Shown here piece after piece: positions 46,469 through 57,018 of a DNA stretch of 64,000 nt (the first letter of the stretch is position 1; the number at the start of each line of letters is the position of its first letter). The notes under the pieces were generated by a model. The model made no database searches, was not told where the DNA came from, and saw nothing but the letters and a program-made list of their open reading frames with translations. This stretch comes from Nicotiana tabacum (lineage: Eukaryota > Streptophyta > Magnoliopsida > Solanales > Solanaceae): NCBI RefSeq assembly GCF_000715075.1, contig NC_134084.1, positions 3,846,501-3,910,500 of the forward strand, given 5' to 3'. Position numbers and translations under genes: made by a program.

Positions 46469-48500
46469 TCAGTGAGTCCCGCAGCCTGTGTGATTCAGTG
46501 CTGCTGCTGGCCTGAGTCGCATCCCCCGTCGCCCGGGTACACTATCTGGATCATCATCATCAAGCCGCCTCTTTATGTGAGGATGTGCAGCAGCATCGAC
46601 ACCACAACTGGCAGGATCGGAAGAATAGGTCGTCGGGCCGTTAGCAACCTACAAAACAAGTACTAAACTTAGCATGTGACAAAGTATATTTGTATTGTAC
46701 GTGTTAAGTCAAAAACAAAGTATACAAAACAAGTACTAAACTTAGTATATTTGTATCCGACGAGCCAACTGTGCCACCCGCCGGCCATAGTCAACGACTG
46801 CAGGGATGTCGGTATGCTGCTGCATCTCCTGTCCCAACTGGTAGAGGTGATGATGCCCGATAGCCTGTGAAATATTTAAAATATTAATTAAATAACGCAA
46901 TATCACAATTATACGATATTAATAAGCCAAAAAACATACCAGTGCCTCTTGTCTCCCGGCGTATGGTCTGTAGCGCTCACCAAGTACATGAATGGGGTTC
47001 CCGATAATCAGTCGGGTGTGACGGCGGTACCATGATGCATACATATGAATAGTGGCCTGCTGGGTAAATGTAGGTGCTGGCGGAATACGGTCAGCTCGCT
47101 GCTCCTCCCAAATATGGACCTGCTGCTCTAGCCATCCCATATATATATCGTCCAGCCTGGCACGGTCATCCTGCTGATAGTGTATAGCCACCCATCCAGG
47201 ATCCCTCGGTATAGGCTGGGGACGGTGAAACTGGCGAAGCATATGTGGCATGATACTCAACCATATCGAAGAAGATCATCGGGACAGAGGTGCTCCAAAG
47301 CATTCGATCGACTGAGCAATAAAAGGGCAGCTGAGCTACCAACTCGTCGTTGTATGGCGTCCAGATGAACTTCCAAATAATAACATAAAAGTGAGTATGC
47401 GCAACACAACTCAATTTAAACAAGTAAGTGTAGGTACATATCTACGTGTCTGTCCACCAGCATATCTAGCACATCCCTGATAAGGGGAAGATTATGATGA
47501 GCATCGGTCCCTCGGTAGTTCCCACGCCGGAGAATCCACCTAGAAGCTAGAGGGAGAAACGGATAAGCCTCACCAGGCGCAAGTGGTGGTAGAGGTGGCT
47601 GCAACGGCATGATCCGCTGCCAGGCCCAAACCTAAGATAAAAGGTTGATGTAAAATTTATGAGTCATTTCGACCATATAGAATTCGGAGAAATGAACAAA
47701 GTATTCGAAAATGTTGTCACCTGTAGGAGGGGCAGAAAACCACATATGTCCACCGCTGGGCCCATGCTCGCCCGGCACATGCTCCTATATAGGTATGCAA
47801 GAACAGCAGCACCCCAACTGTACTGGGGTAAACCATCCAGCTGCTGAAGATGATGGAGAAAGCGCATACTCACTTTACTCCCCGAAGTGTTCGGGAACAA
47901 GACGCACCCGAAAAGCAGGAGCAGCGCCAACCGCATGTACCTCTCAATGTAGAGATCTTCAGTCTCGCCAGTAATGTCTGGGTGCAAAAATGCCATATGA
48001 TCTCTGATGGCTGACAAAGCAATGCGACTGCCCCCAGCGTCACCCTGAGGTCTATAACCAGTAAGATGCCCCATCATATCCAAAAATTGTGCACGCGTCA
48101 TGGATCTAATGTACTGGGGCAGTGCTACGGCCTGTCCATCTACGCGCAGCCCGTACAAAACCTGAACATCCTCCAGCGTGATGGTGGCCTCTCCAGTGGG
48201 CAAGTGAAAAGTGTGCGTCTCCGGTCGCCACCACTCTACCAAGGCCCTGATGAGAGACCAATCAAGCTGCATCCGTCCAAGCTCAAAAATTGTATAGAAG
48301 CCCGTAGCCTGTAGGCACGCGACTACACGGGCATGGAAAGGATGCTCCCCGATGAACTCCCACAAATCATCAGGTCTAATGGGGCGGAGAGGCTGCATCG
48401 ATAGTTGTCCCTCCCATACAAAGGAGGGCCTATGGTCGCCCTGCAACACTAGTAGCTGATCCTCGGCAGGTCCGGGATGCGCAGGCGGAGGAAAGTCCAT
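46469..48500 (-). pseudogene. Plant mobile domain (PMD) gene, five exons, nearly intact
   Basis: Exon 1 (48500-47721, 260 codons) starts MDFPPPAHPGPAEDQ and contains the PMD core: LWEFIGEHPFHARVVACLQA, LVEWWRPETHTFHLPTGE, ITLEDVQVLYGLRVDG, YMRLALLLLFGCVLFP, YSWGAAVLAYLYRSMCRA. Exon 2 (47631-47446, exactly 62 codons) reads VWAWQRIMPLQPP to DMLVDRH. Exon 3 (47369-46940) reads FIWTPYNDELVAQLPFYCSV then, after a frameshift near 47257 that fits a 2-bp loss, LRQFHRPQPIPRDPGW to YRPYAGRQEAL. Exon 4 (46864 to ~46750) reads AIGHHHLYQLGQEMQQHTD. Exon 5 (~46649-46469) encodes RRLDDDDPDSVPGRRGMRL and TGA. Most GT/AG borders are intact. PMD proteins include Arabidopsis MAIN and MAIL1. The family is frequently carried by transposons. 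The exon 4 donor is unclear. Confidence 0.85.
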
Positions 48501-48524
48501 GTCGTCTACTATAATTTAAACAAA

Positions 48525-49366
48525 ATTAATTGTGTGTGTTAGCTTAATAAATTAAATAATTAATTATGTTTACAATTGGACTGAATAATTATGTATGGGT
48601 TCCAGCCTCGATATTTAAGTCCCGGTAGCACCGAGTTATCCTTAATTATTATGCGTGTCAATTTCAACATTTTTAGAATTGTGTGAGTTAGCTTAATAAA
48701 TTAAATAATTAATTATGTTTACAATTGGACTGAATAATTATGTATGGGTTCCAGGCTCATTTTTTGAGGCCCGGTAGCACCGAGTTATCCTTAATTATTA
48801 TTCGTGTCAATTTTAATATTTTTAGAATGTGTGTGCTAGCTTAATAAATTAAATAATTAATTATGTTTACAATTGGACTGAATAATTATGTATGGGTTCC
48901 AGCCTCGATTTTTTGAGGCCCGATAACACCGAGTTATCCTTAATTATTATTCGTGTCAATTTTAACATTTTTAGAATTGTGTGTGCTAGCTTAATAAATT
49001 AAATAATTAATTATGTTTACAATTGGACTGAATATATATGTATGGGTTCCAGGCTCGATTTTTAAGTCCCGGTAGCACCGAGTTATCCTTAATTATTATG
49101 CGTATCAATTTTAACATTTTTACAATTGTGTGTGCTAGCTTAATAAATTAAATAATTAATTATGTTTATAATTGGACTGAATAATTATGTATGGGTTCCA
49201 GGCTCGATTTTTGAAGCCCGGTAGCACCGAGTTATCCTTAATTATTATGCGTGTCAATTTTAACATTTTTAGAATTGTGTGTGCTAGCTTAATAAATTAA
49301 ATAATTAATTATGTTTAAAATTGGACTGAATAATTATGTATGGGTTCCAGGCTCGATATTTGAGTT
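48525..49366. repeat. 149-bp tandem repeat, about 5.6 copies
   Basis: The unit AGCTTAATAAATTAAATAAT... starts at 48541, 48690, 48838, 48988, 49137 and 49286, a period of 148-150 bp. Each unit contains TGTATGGGTTCCAG and GGTAGCACCGAGTTATCC. The array lies directly upstream of the PMD gene start at 48500. Confidence 0.95.
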
Positions 49367-49477
49367 AATTTTACAACATATAGGAATTTGTTACTTTTGT
49401 AAGTTTATTGTTATAAATTAAATAATTAATTTTGTAAAGTGTAATTGGATAGAGTTTGCAGTTACTACGTACTTAAA

Positions 49478-49602
49478 CTACATAGACTCTACGCTAAAAG
49501 GCTCTACATTTTACTACGCTAAAAGGCTCTATATTTTACAACACTAACAGGCTCTATATTTTACTACACTAAAAGGCTCTATATTTTACTACGCTAAAAG
49601 GT
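49478..49602. repeat. 25-bp tandem repeat
   Basis: GGCTCTATATTTTACTACGC and close variants recur about five times with AAAA between units. The meaning is unknown. Confidence 0.85.
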
Positions 49603-50006
49603 CACTATTATATATAAAAACAACTAACATAAAATACAAATATGAACAACAAACAAAATAAATAATATTAATTTTTTAACAATACAAATAATTTATCAAA
49701 TTTTAATAACTTTTTGTACCAAAGCTAATAAATCAATCCGGGTATAAATAAGATACAAATTTAAACACAAACATAACACAAATTAACATGGAAACACATT
49801 AAACAATACAAATATGCATGTACTATACGAGTTTCGACATAAACAAAATTGAAATACCTCGATTTAAGTTTTATGAATTTGATTGAAATCGAATTTTTGC
49901 ACCCGAAAGAAGGAATCCAAAGCTTGTCTTGTATATGGGACCTACACTCCTTGCTCTTTAGGTGACGGGTGGGGCCCAAATTTTTTTCTTTTTTGAAGTT
50001 TGACGT

Positions 50007-50024
50007 GGGGGGAGGGGGGGGGGG
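50007..50024 (+). repeat. G-rich tract
   Basis: A G-run interrupted by one A (GGGGGGA then 11 G) lies inside the right part of the MULE. It can form quadruplex DNA and is error-prone in sequencing. Confidence 0.85.
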
Positions 50025-50179
50025 ACCAGCAGAATCGAAGGTGTTTGGTTTTCTTCGATTCAGTGGTCCAAGGAAGAAGAAGGGGCTATATTTTATTGAA
50101 GCTGTTCGCAGTATTATACTGCGTTTTAAGTAAAACGCAGTATAATACTGCGAACAGCTTTAATAAAATATAGGCCCAA

Positions 50180-50374
50180 CAGTATAGTACTGCGAATTAC
50201 AAAAAAAAAAAAATTAAGTAAAACGCAGTATTATACTGCGAATTACTTTAACGGCAAAATTTTCGTTAAAGTAATTCGCAGTATAATACTGCATTTTACT
50301 CATTTATGTAACTTTTTTTTAAAGTAGTACAAAAGTGTTTTTTGTCCAAAAATAATTAAAAAGATTTTGGACTC
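50180..50374 (-). repeat. MULE right terminal inverted repeat
   Basis: It is the inverted partner of 41909-42102. On the minus strand it begins GAGTCCAAAATC. Just inside it (50104-50160) is a long perfect hairpin with the arms GCTGTTCGCAGTATTATACT and its complement. Confidence 0.9.
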
Positions 50375-50384
50375 ATAATTTTTG

Positions 50385-53045
50385 CATGTATGACGTTATT
50401 GTGAAAACTTCTATATATCATATGTGCGTTATTACATAAGTTATTCGGTGTATCTAAGTTTTCAGTAGCATGACTGGCATATGTTTCTTCAAAATTAACC
50501 TATATATAATAGAAGATCAATTTTAACTTAGTCTATTATATATATACGGTGACACTAACATACGTAAAAAAATATTAACCTTGACAACAAACATATATAT
50601 ATATATTAACCTTGACAACAAACATGTATGGTAGAAGGTCATTTGGTATTAAAGTATTTAAGTATAATCTTCTTGGTAGTAATTATTTGTATCATTTTTA
50701 CTGAGTCAAAAATTGAAAAATATTTTGTTTTTACTATAAAATTTTGCAATCCACCTTTTATTTAGTTGATCAATATATTCATTTCTGCTAGTTAAGATAT
50801 CTGTTCAATTCTATCATGCGATTTGCACAATTTGCGTTTTAATCTAATGATAGAAATATTTCTCTTATTAAATGCACTACTATTACCATTGGAGTTGATA
50901 ACCAAGTGTTCAAGAAGAACCAAATCATCTTTTATTGGATGCTCTTTTTCATTTTCGACACGAAGCAAGAAGACACTGAATCTTGATATGTTCTTACTTT
51001 ATACTTCTTGTGAGTTGAATCTTTTTCATTTAAGGCCAAAAGTATAACTTTGGCAAGTTAGCTTTTACGGTCTATGTTTTTTTTTTTTGATTTTGGAACT
51101 ACTTGTAGTACTTGACAGAAATCACCTCCCAAACCATTAATTTTCCACCAAATGGTTCATTAATATCCAATATATATCTAGAACTCCGAGCAATTATTTC
51201 GATCGTTTGACACTTAGTCATACGCACTTCATCCCATTTTATCAATTTTACTTTTCTTATAAATTTGTGATGGTTATTTAAATTATTTAAAGATGTATAT
51301 CAAATCTAAAGTGGGTGGTCTCACAATAAAATCATTATTGGTACATCACTTGCTATTATTGTTAACAGTTTCATGTCTCTTGATATGATATTTGCAAGTA
51401 ATGCATGACATAGAAATATTATTTCGATTCCACCAGAGGCATCTACAAAGAATAATCATGTTATACCAGAGTCAACTCTTTATAATATAGTCTTGAAAAA
51501 TTATTCTTGTTTCGAATTTTGCTTTGATCGTGTTTCCTCAAACACTTATATAACATTTTGATTCTTAATAATATACTAACCTTTTAAATTTATATTGTAA
51601 TGCTTTTTTATGGAATAAATTTATGTACCTTAAAGCAATTTTAAACTCGAAGAAGAATTTTACTCATGAATTTTAAAAATAATTGAATTAGATTCTCTTG
51701 TTAAATAATTAATTAAAAGATCTAATTAGTTGGTTTTAATATAAAAATATTTTATTCTATGTTGATTCAGATCTTAATATTAGTTCACCTCTTGTTTTGA
51801 ATATTTAATCTTAATTATAATTTTATCCACCATAAATTTTATTTTCAAAGGCTAAAAGATTGATCTGACATTTCGTGTTTAGATCTTTATGTTTGTAGAA
51901 TCATTAGTGGTATTGACTCTTACCAACCATTTTTTTTTCCTCTTTCTCACATATTTATATTCTTAAATATTTTCTTAGTTGTTGTATAATAATTGGATAT
52001 TTTTTTAATATTATACGAAAAATTGATTAAAAAAATATTATTTGAGTAGGAACATAGTTCAAATATAATATAAAAATACATTATCGTGGGGGTATTTTTT
52101 TCTCAATTTTAACTCTTTATGCAATCTATTTAATATTACCTTTTTGTGGGTATTGGACATTATGAAGTGGTAATGTATTGCCAATACGGAGGATTTTTAT
52201 GAGATTGATTTTATTAAACCTTCCTACATATTTATAATAAGAATTTAATAAATAGAATTTTATTAATTTTAAAATCTTAAATATTAAACATTAGCTTCTA
52301 AAGTCGACTAATATTCTTTATATTAAATTATGTATAATATAAAGTCGACTCTAGTTGAATATTAGTCGACTTTAGAATATTATAAAATATTAGTCGACTC
52401 TAGAATGTATAATCGAGATTCTATGTATATTAGTCGACTCTAGGAACAATAAAAAATAGTATTAGTTTAATATATTGTATAGTATTATGTCCTAAAACTA
52501 ATAGAATTATAAGACTAATATCTAGAATTTCGGTTATATCCTTTTTTATGAGTTATTATGCTTAATATTCTAAGGTTATTTTTGTAAACCGACATCGTAT
52601 TCATGCTTTTATAATAATATAGATTTAATTTTAAAACTTCCTAATATATTTTTAATGTGATAATTTATAGTCACACAAATGCTTTATGACTCGTTTTAGA
52701 TTAAATATTAAAACTCTTTTTTATTTTTTTATTTTTATTTCGAGACATACATGATCACATAAATTAAGATCTAAGAAGTTATTTTCTTTAATGCTGTGTC
52801 AAAACCTAAAAAACCTTTTGCTTTTATTAGAGGAAATAATTTAGTTTTTCTTTGTGGGGTTTTGGAAGAAAACGAGGAAGAAGCATAAAGTGAGTCCACA
52901 CCCATGTGAAAAGGCACCTAAATATATGCAATACAACAGTTCCTTCCTTATTTTTTGGGTACACTTTTGTTTACTCTTTCAGGATTGTGTAATAGCATAT
53001 TTGGTGAAGTTTTTGAAAAATTAAAAGTGATTTTTTAAAAAGAAA
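50385..53045. other. AT-rich spacer with a 20-bp inverted repeat
   Basis: No gene is recognised. 52297-52316 (TCTAAAGTCGACTAATATTC) is exactly the inverted copy of 52357-52376. GTCGAC occurs five times between 52300 and 52445. At 52623, read on the minus strand, ATCTATATTATTATAAAAGC resembles a Helitron 5' end after an A. Confidence 0.5.
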
Positions 53046-53047
53046 TA

Positions 53048-53296
53048 CTCCCTCCGTTCTAATTTATGTGAACTTGTTTGACTGGACACGGAGTTTAAAA
53101 AAAATAAAAATTTGAAATTTGTGGTCCTAAACAAGTCAAAAAGGGGCTAGAGTATTTGTGTGGTTATAAAAGTTTCTCATTAAGGGTACGTAGAATTGTA
53201 AGTTTAACTTAAATTGTTACTAAATTTAGAAAGTGATCATTCTTTTTGGAACGGACCGAAAAAGAAATAGGTTCTCATAAACTGGAACAGAGGGAG
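53048..53296. mobile_element. Stowaway-type MITE
   Basis: The ends CTCCCTCCGTTCTAATTTAT and (inverted) CTCCCTCTGTTCCAGTTTAT form a terminal inverted repeat flanked by the TA duplication (53046-53047 and 53297-53298). The length is 249 bp. CTCCCTCCGT ends and TA duplications are diagnostic of plant Stowaway/Tc1-mariner MITEs. Confidence 0.93.
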
Positions 53297-53298
53297 TA

Positions 53299-53790
53299 CT
53301 TATTTTAGACAGTTGAGATGTTTAGCCAAAAAATTTTTCTAAAAAAAAAGTATGGTTTAGTAATAGTATAAATTATTTTTAAGAAGCAAAAAAAATTAGT
53401 TCTTATTAAAAAACACTTTTGAAATCTTGGCCAAGCTTAAATTACTATTTAATATTAACAAAAGTATTTTTTAAATTAATTAGCCGAACACAAACTTAGT
53501 TATTGTCAAGAGCAAACGACAAGAGTGAGGTATGCATGTGACTAATAGTATATGATTAATTATCTGTTTGGAATCAACGCAATCATCACATAACTACTTA
53601 ATCAGTAGCTTGTTCTTTTTTCTATTTTTTTTTTTGGTTAATCAGTAGCTTAATTGTTTATTGACCCCAAATTATTCAACTCTATTTGTTTCTTTCTTAT
53701 CGAATATCGCTGTTAAAGCTGTCCCTCTTCAGACTCCAAGAAGATGCCACTTTAATTTTCTTGGCAATTAATGGATTCATCTTGTGATTA
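53299..53790. other. AT-rich spacer, nothing recognised
   Basis: No coding sequence or element border is visible. Confidence 0.55.
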
Positions 53791-53794
53791 GTTT

Positions 53795-53925
53795 TGGAGG
53801 TCACGGGTTCGAGCCGTGAAAACAGCCTCTTACAAAAGTGTAGGATAAGGCTGTGTACAATAGACCTTTGTGGTCCGGTCCTTCCCCAAAACCCCACACA
53901 TAGTGGGACCGGACTACCCTTTATC
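53795..53925 (-). mobile_element. TS-type SINE fragment
   Basis: On the plus strand the tRNA-like box B GGTCACGGGTTCGAGCCGTG is followed by AAAACAGCCTCTTACAAAAG and GGTCCGGTCCTTCCCC, ending at the ATAGTGGGACCGG region. The head of the tRNA part is missing. By the tRNA head this copy points plus, opposite to the dimer at 28781-29112. I list the strand as the one on which the GGGCAGCCCGG form reads. Confidence 0.72.
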
Positions 53926-54474
53926 TTGTAATTAGTCCTTCATCAATTAATAATCAAATCAATTAACTAAATTTTTGTTTTCACATCCTTCATTCTTAAT
54001 GTCATTGTCTCGTCATTTTTAAGCGATATTCTACTTTTTTTTATTTTTAGGTGGTGTATACAAAAGATAGAGACGTAGTCAACACGAGTTGATGACTCAC
54101 GCTTACTAGGAATTCCTCTTTGAATATCAACAATTGCAGTTATCTATTCTCAATTTCGTATCACGGTGAAATATCCTTAATCCAATGTAAAGATTTAGCA
54201 AAAGGATTTGACCTTTAAATTATTTTCATGCTATTAAGCTTTTCAGGCAATAGATTGGGCCGTTAGTTGGGCTTGGACCTTCAACTAAATGGAGCTAGAA
54301 GAGTTACTTTCAAATTTGGATCAACATAACAAAATCCAGTGGGCTTTTGGCAAGGCTTTGCCCAGTGAAACTACACTAGCAATAGCAAAATGAAAGACTA
54401 TGATCCTTATGGTAGGTAATCGGTCAAATCACCACTTACCTTTTGTACAAATTCTTGAAATGGTGTATATATAT
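53926..54474. other. Spacer, nothing recognised
   Basis: No coding sequence or repeat was identified between the SINE and the copia LTR. Confidence 0.55.
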
Positions 54475-54479
54475 GAAGA

Positions 54480-54739
54480 TGTTATAAAATAAAAGCAATG
54501 CAGTAAAATGTAAACAAGAAGAGATAGAGAGAATGGAGAAGTGTTTTCTTCTTTCACTTTGGTGTAATTTTTCATTGCAATTACATGGTCTTTTATAGGC
54601 ATAAAAAGTAAAGATGATGGACATAAAATAGGAAATTTAATCTTTAAGTTATTCACAACATGGGCATCCAATGTAGCATCCAATGTAGTATCCAATGTAG
54701 TATCCAAAGTAGTATCCAATGTACAAACTATTCATAACA
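54480..54739 (-). repeat. 3' LTR of the copia element
   Basis: This LTR has a 12-bp internal repeat (ATCCAATGTAGT, about five times) near its start on the minus strand. Confidence 0.93.
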
Positions 54740-54930
54740 CTCCCCCTTGGATGTCCATGTAAGATAATGTGCCTCATTAAAAACTTACAAAAAAAATATT
54801 GGGATGTACATAGTTATTTATAATATGCATTGTTTGCTGCCTCATTAAAAACCTTACCAGGAAAACCCAGTGGGACAAAACCTTGGTTAAGGAAAAGAGT
54901 GCAGCGTGTAGTTACTCCCCTGATGAAAAA

Positions 54931-56420
54931 TCACTTAATGTCTCGAAGACGACGCATTCCAATCTTATATATCAGCTTTTCAAATATTGAGGTTGGTAAT
55001 GCCTTAGTGAACAGATCAACCAAATTATCACTTGAACGAACTTGTTGTACATCTATTTCACCATTCTTCTGAAGATCATGAGTGAAAAAGAATTTCGGTG
55101 AAATGTGTTTTGTTCTATCTCCTTTGATATATCCTCCTTTCAATTGAGTTATGCATGCAGCGTTGTCATCATACAATATTGTTGGAATATTCTCTTTCGA
55201 AGAAAGACCACATGTTTGTTGAATGTGTTGAGTTATAGATCTTAACCAAACGCATTCTCGACTTGCTTCGTGAATGGCTATTATCTCTGCATGATTTGAA
55301 GAAGTAGCAACCATAGTTTGTTTTGTCGAACGCCATGATATGGTTGTACCTCCACTTGTAAATAAATAGCCTGTCTGAGATCGACCTTTGTGTGGATCAG
55401 ACAAATATCCTGCATCTGCATAACCAATCAATGATGGCTTGGATTCATTTGAATAAAATAAACTCATATCAATGGTCCCTTGGAGGTATCTGAATATATG
55501 TTTAATACCATTCCAGTGCCTTTGTGTTGGCGAAGTACTAAATCTTGCCAATAAGCTTACTGAGAAAGCTATATCTGGTCGGAAATTATTGGCAAGATAC
55601 ATTAATGCCCCAATTGCACTAAGATATGGTACTTCGGCACCAAGAAGCTCGTCATCATTTTCATGAGGTCGGAATGGATCTTTCTTTATATCAAGTGATC
55701 TCACAACCATCGGGGTACTCAATGGATGTGCTTTATCCATATAGAATCGCTTTAAAATCTTTTCGGTGTATGTCGATTGATGGACAAATATTCCATCTTT
55801 CATATACTCAATTTGTAGACCAAGACAAAATTTTGTCTTTCCAAGATCTTTCATTTCAAATTCTTTCTTCAAACAGTCTACTATTTTTGGAAGCTCCCCA
55901 TGAGTTCCAATGATATTTAAATCATCAACATACACGGCGATTATAACAAATTCAGATCCAAACCTTTTTATAAAGACACAGGGACAAATTGGATCATTCT
56001 TGTACCCTTCTTTCAACAGGTATTCACTCAGGCGATTGTACCACATACGTCCTGATTGTTTCAATCCATATAAAGATTTCTGAAGCTTTATTGAACAAGT
56101 TTCTCAAAAAAATTTATATGCTTCTGGCACTTTAAATCCCTCAGATACTTTCATAAAAATTTGCATATCAAGTTTTTCTTTTACTGCCATATTTATGAGA
56201 TACTTGAAGGTGATAGCATCCACTACAGGAGAATATGTCTCCATATAATCAATTCCAGACCTTTGGGAAAACCATTGTGCCACAAGTCGTGTTTTATATC
56301 TAACGACTTCATTTTTATCATTTCGGTTTCGCACAAAAACCCATTTATACCCTACTGGCTTTATGCCTTCAGGTGTTCGAACTATGGGTCCGAAGACTTT
56401 ACGTTTTCCAAGTGAAGTTA
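54931..56420 (-). pseudogene. Copia reverse transcriptase and RNase H
   Basis: 56334 downward encodes the RT start (VVRYKTRLVAQWFSQRSGID, ETYSPVV). In KLDMQIFMKVSEGFKVPEAY the segment between DMQ and IFMK, which in copia RTs holds the DVxTAYLxG box with the first catalytic Asp, is absent (about 15-18 residues lost). After a stop at 56104, 56064-54931 is open for 377 codons: LYGLKQSGRMWYNRL, VIIAVYVDDLNIIGT (catalytic Asp pair), LGLQIEYMKDGIFVHQ, then RNase H with GYADAGYLSDPHKGRSQTGY, NHAEIIAIHEASREC and DNAACI. It ends at TAA near 54931. Confidence 0.9.
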
Positions 56421-57018
56421 ACTCTGCCTGGATAGCGTCTTTCTATTTTGGCCAATCATTTCTCTGTCTACATTCATTGACAGATTTTGGTTCAAGATCC
56501 TCATCTTGTTGCATTATTTCAACAGCAACATTATAAGCAAAAATGTTATCGATAACAATATTATTTCGGTTTCATCTTTTCCCGGTTGAGACGTAAGTTA
56601 TTGATATCTCTTCATTTTCATTATTTTTAGGTACCTGGACCTCCCCTAAGGTCTTATCATTTGTTACGTCTTGGGGCTCTTCTTGAGCCACTACCTCTGT
56701 GTTATGTTCACTTTGATCACTTGCTCCTTTTCTTCTTCGAGGATTTTTATCTTTAGAACTGATTGGTCTACCACGTTTCAAGCATGGCTTAGATTCATTT
56801 GCTTTAATTAATTGTTCTGTCGGGGTATCAACTCGAATTGGAGCATTAGCAGCTGGAATATGTGACTTAGTCACCCTTGGTAGGTTAGTGAATGCATCTG
56901 GCAATTGATTTGCAATATTTTGTAAATGAATAATCTTTTGAACCTCTTGTTCACATTGATTTGTTCGAGGATCTAAATGAGACAGTGATAATGCATTCCA
57001 ATCTATCTTCTTTTTCAG
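56421..57018 (-). pseudogene. Copia integrase-RT linker
   Basis: 56904-56572 encodes LPRVTKSHIPAANAPIRVDT and a basic part (KRGRPISSKDKNPRRRKGAS), the variable region between integrase and RT in copia. Stops on both sides break the frame. Confidence 0.7.

Larger units (their letters stand above)
41909..50374 (+). mobile_element. Mutator-like element (MULE) with three genes
   Basis: Terminal inverted repeats of about 195 bp (41909-42102 and 50180-50374) start GAGTCC and contain the hairpin GTAATTCGCAGTA. The 10-bp direct repeat ATAATTTTTG flanks both ends exactly (41899-41908 and 50375-50384), within the 8-11 bp range of Mutator target duplications. Inside are a MURA-type transposase gene on the plus strand and, on the minus strand, a GRF-type zinc-finger gene and a PMD gene. 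All have damage. The transposase has lost part of its sequence and carries an inverted segment. Confidence 0.94.

Noticed and set aside
48525..49366. CRISPR-like array
   Set aside because: Units are contiguous 149-bp tandem repeats without unique spacers, in a plant genome.
54429..54719. Minus-strand ORF starting with repeated DTTL (also 60153-60473)
   Set aside because: It is produced by the 12-bp repeat inside the copia LTRs and occurs in both LTRs.
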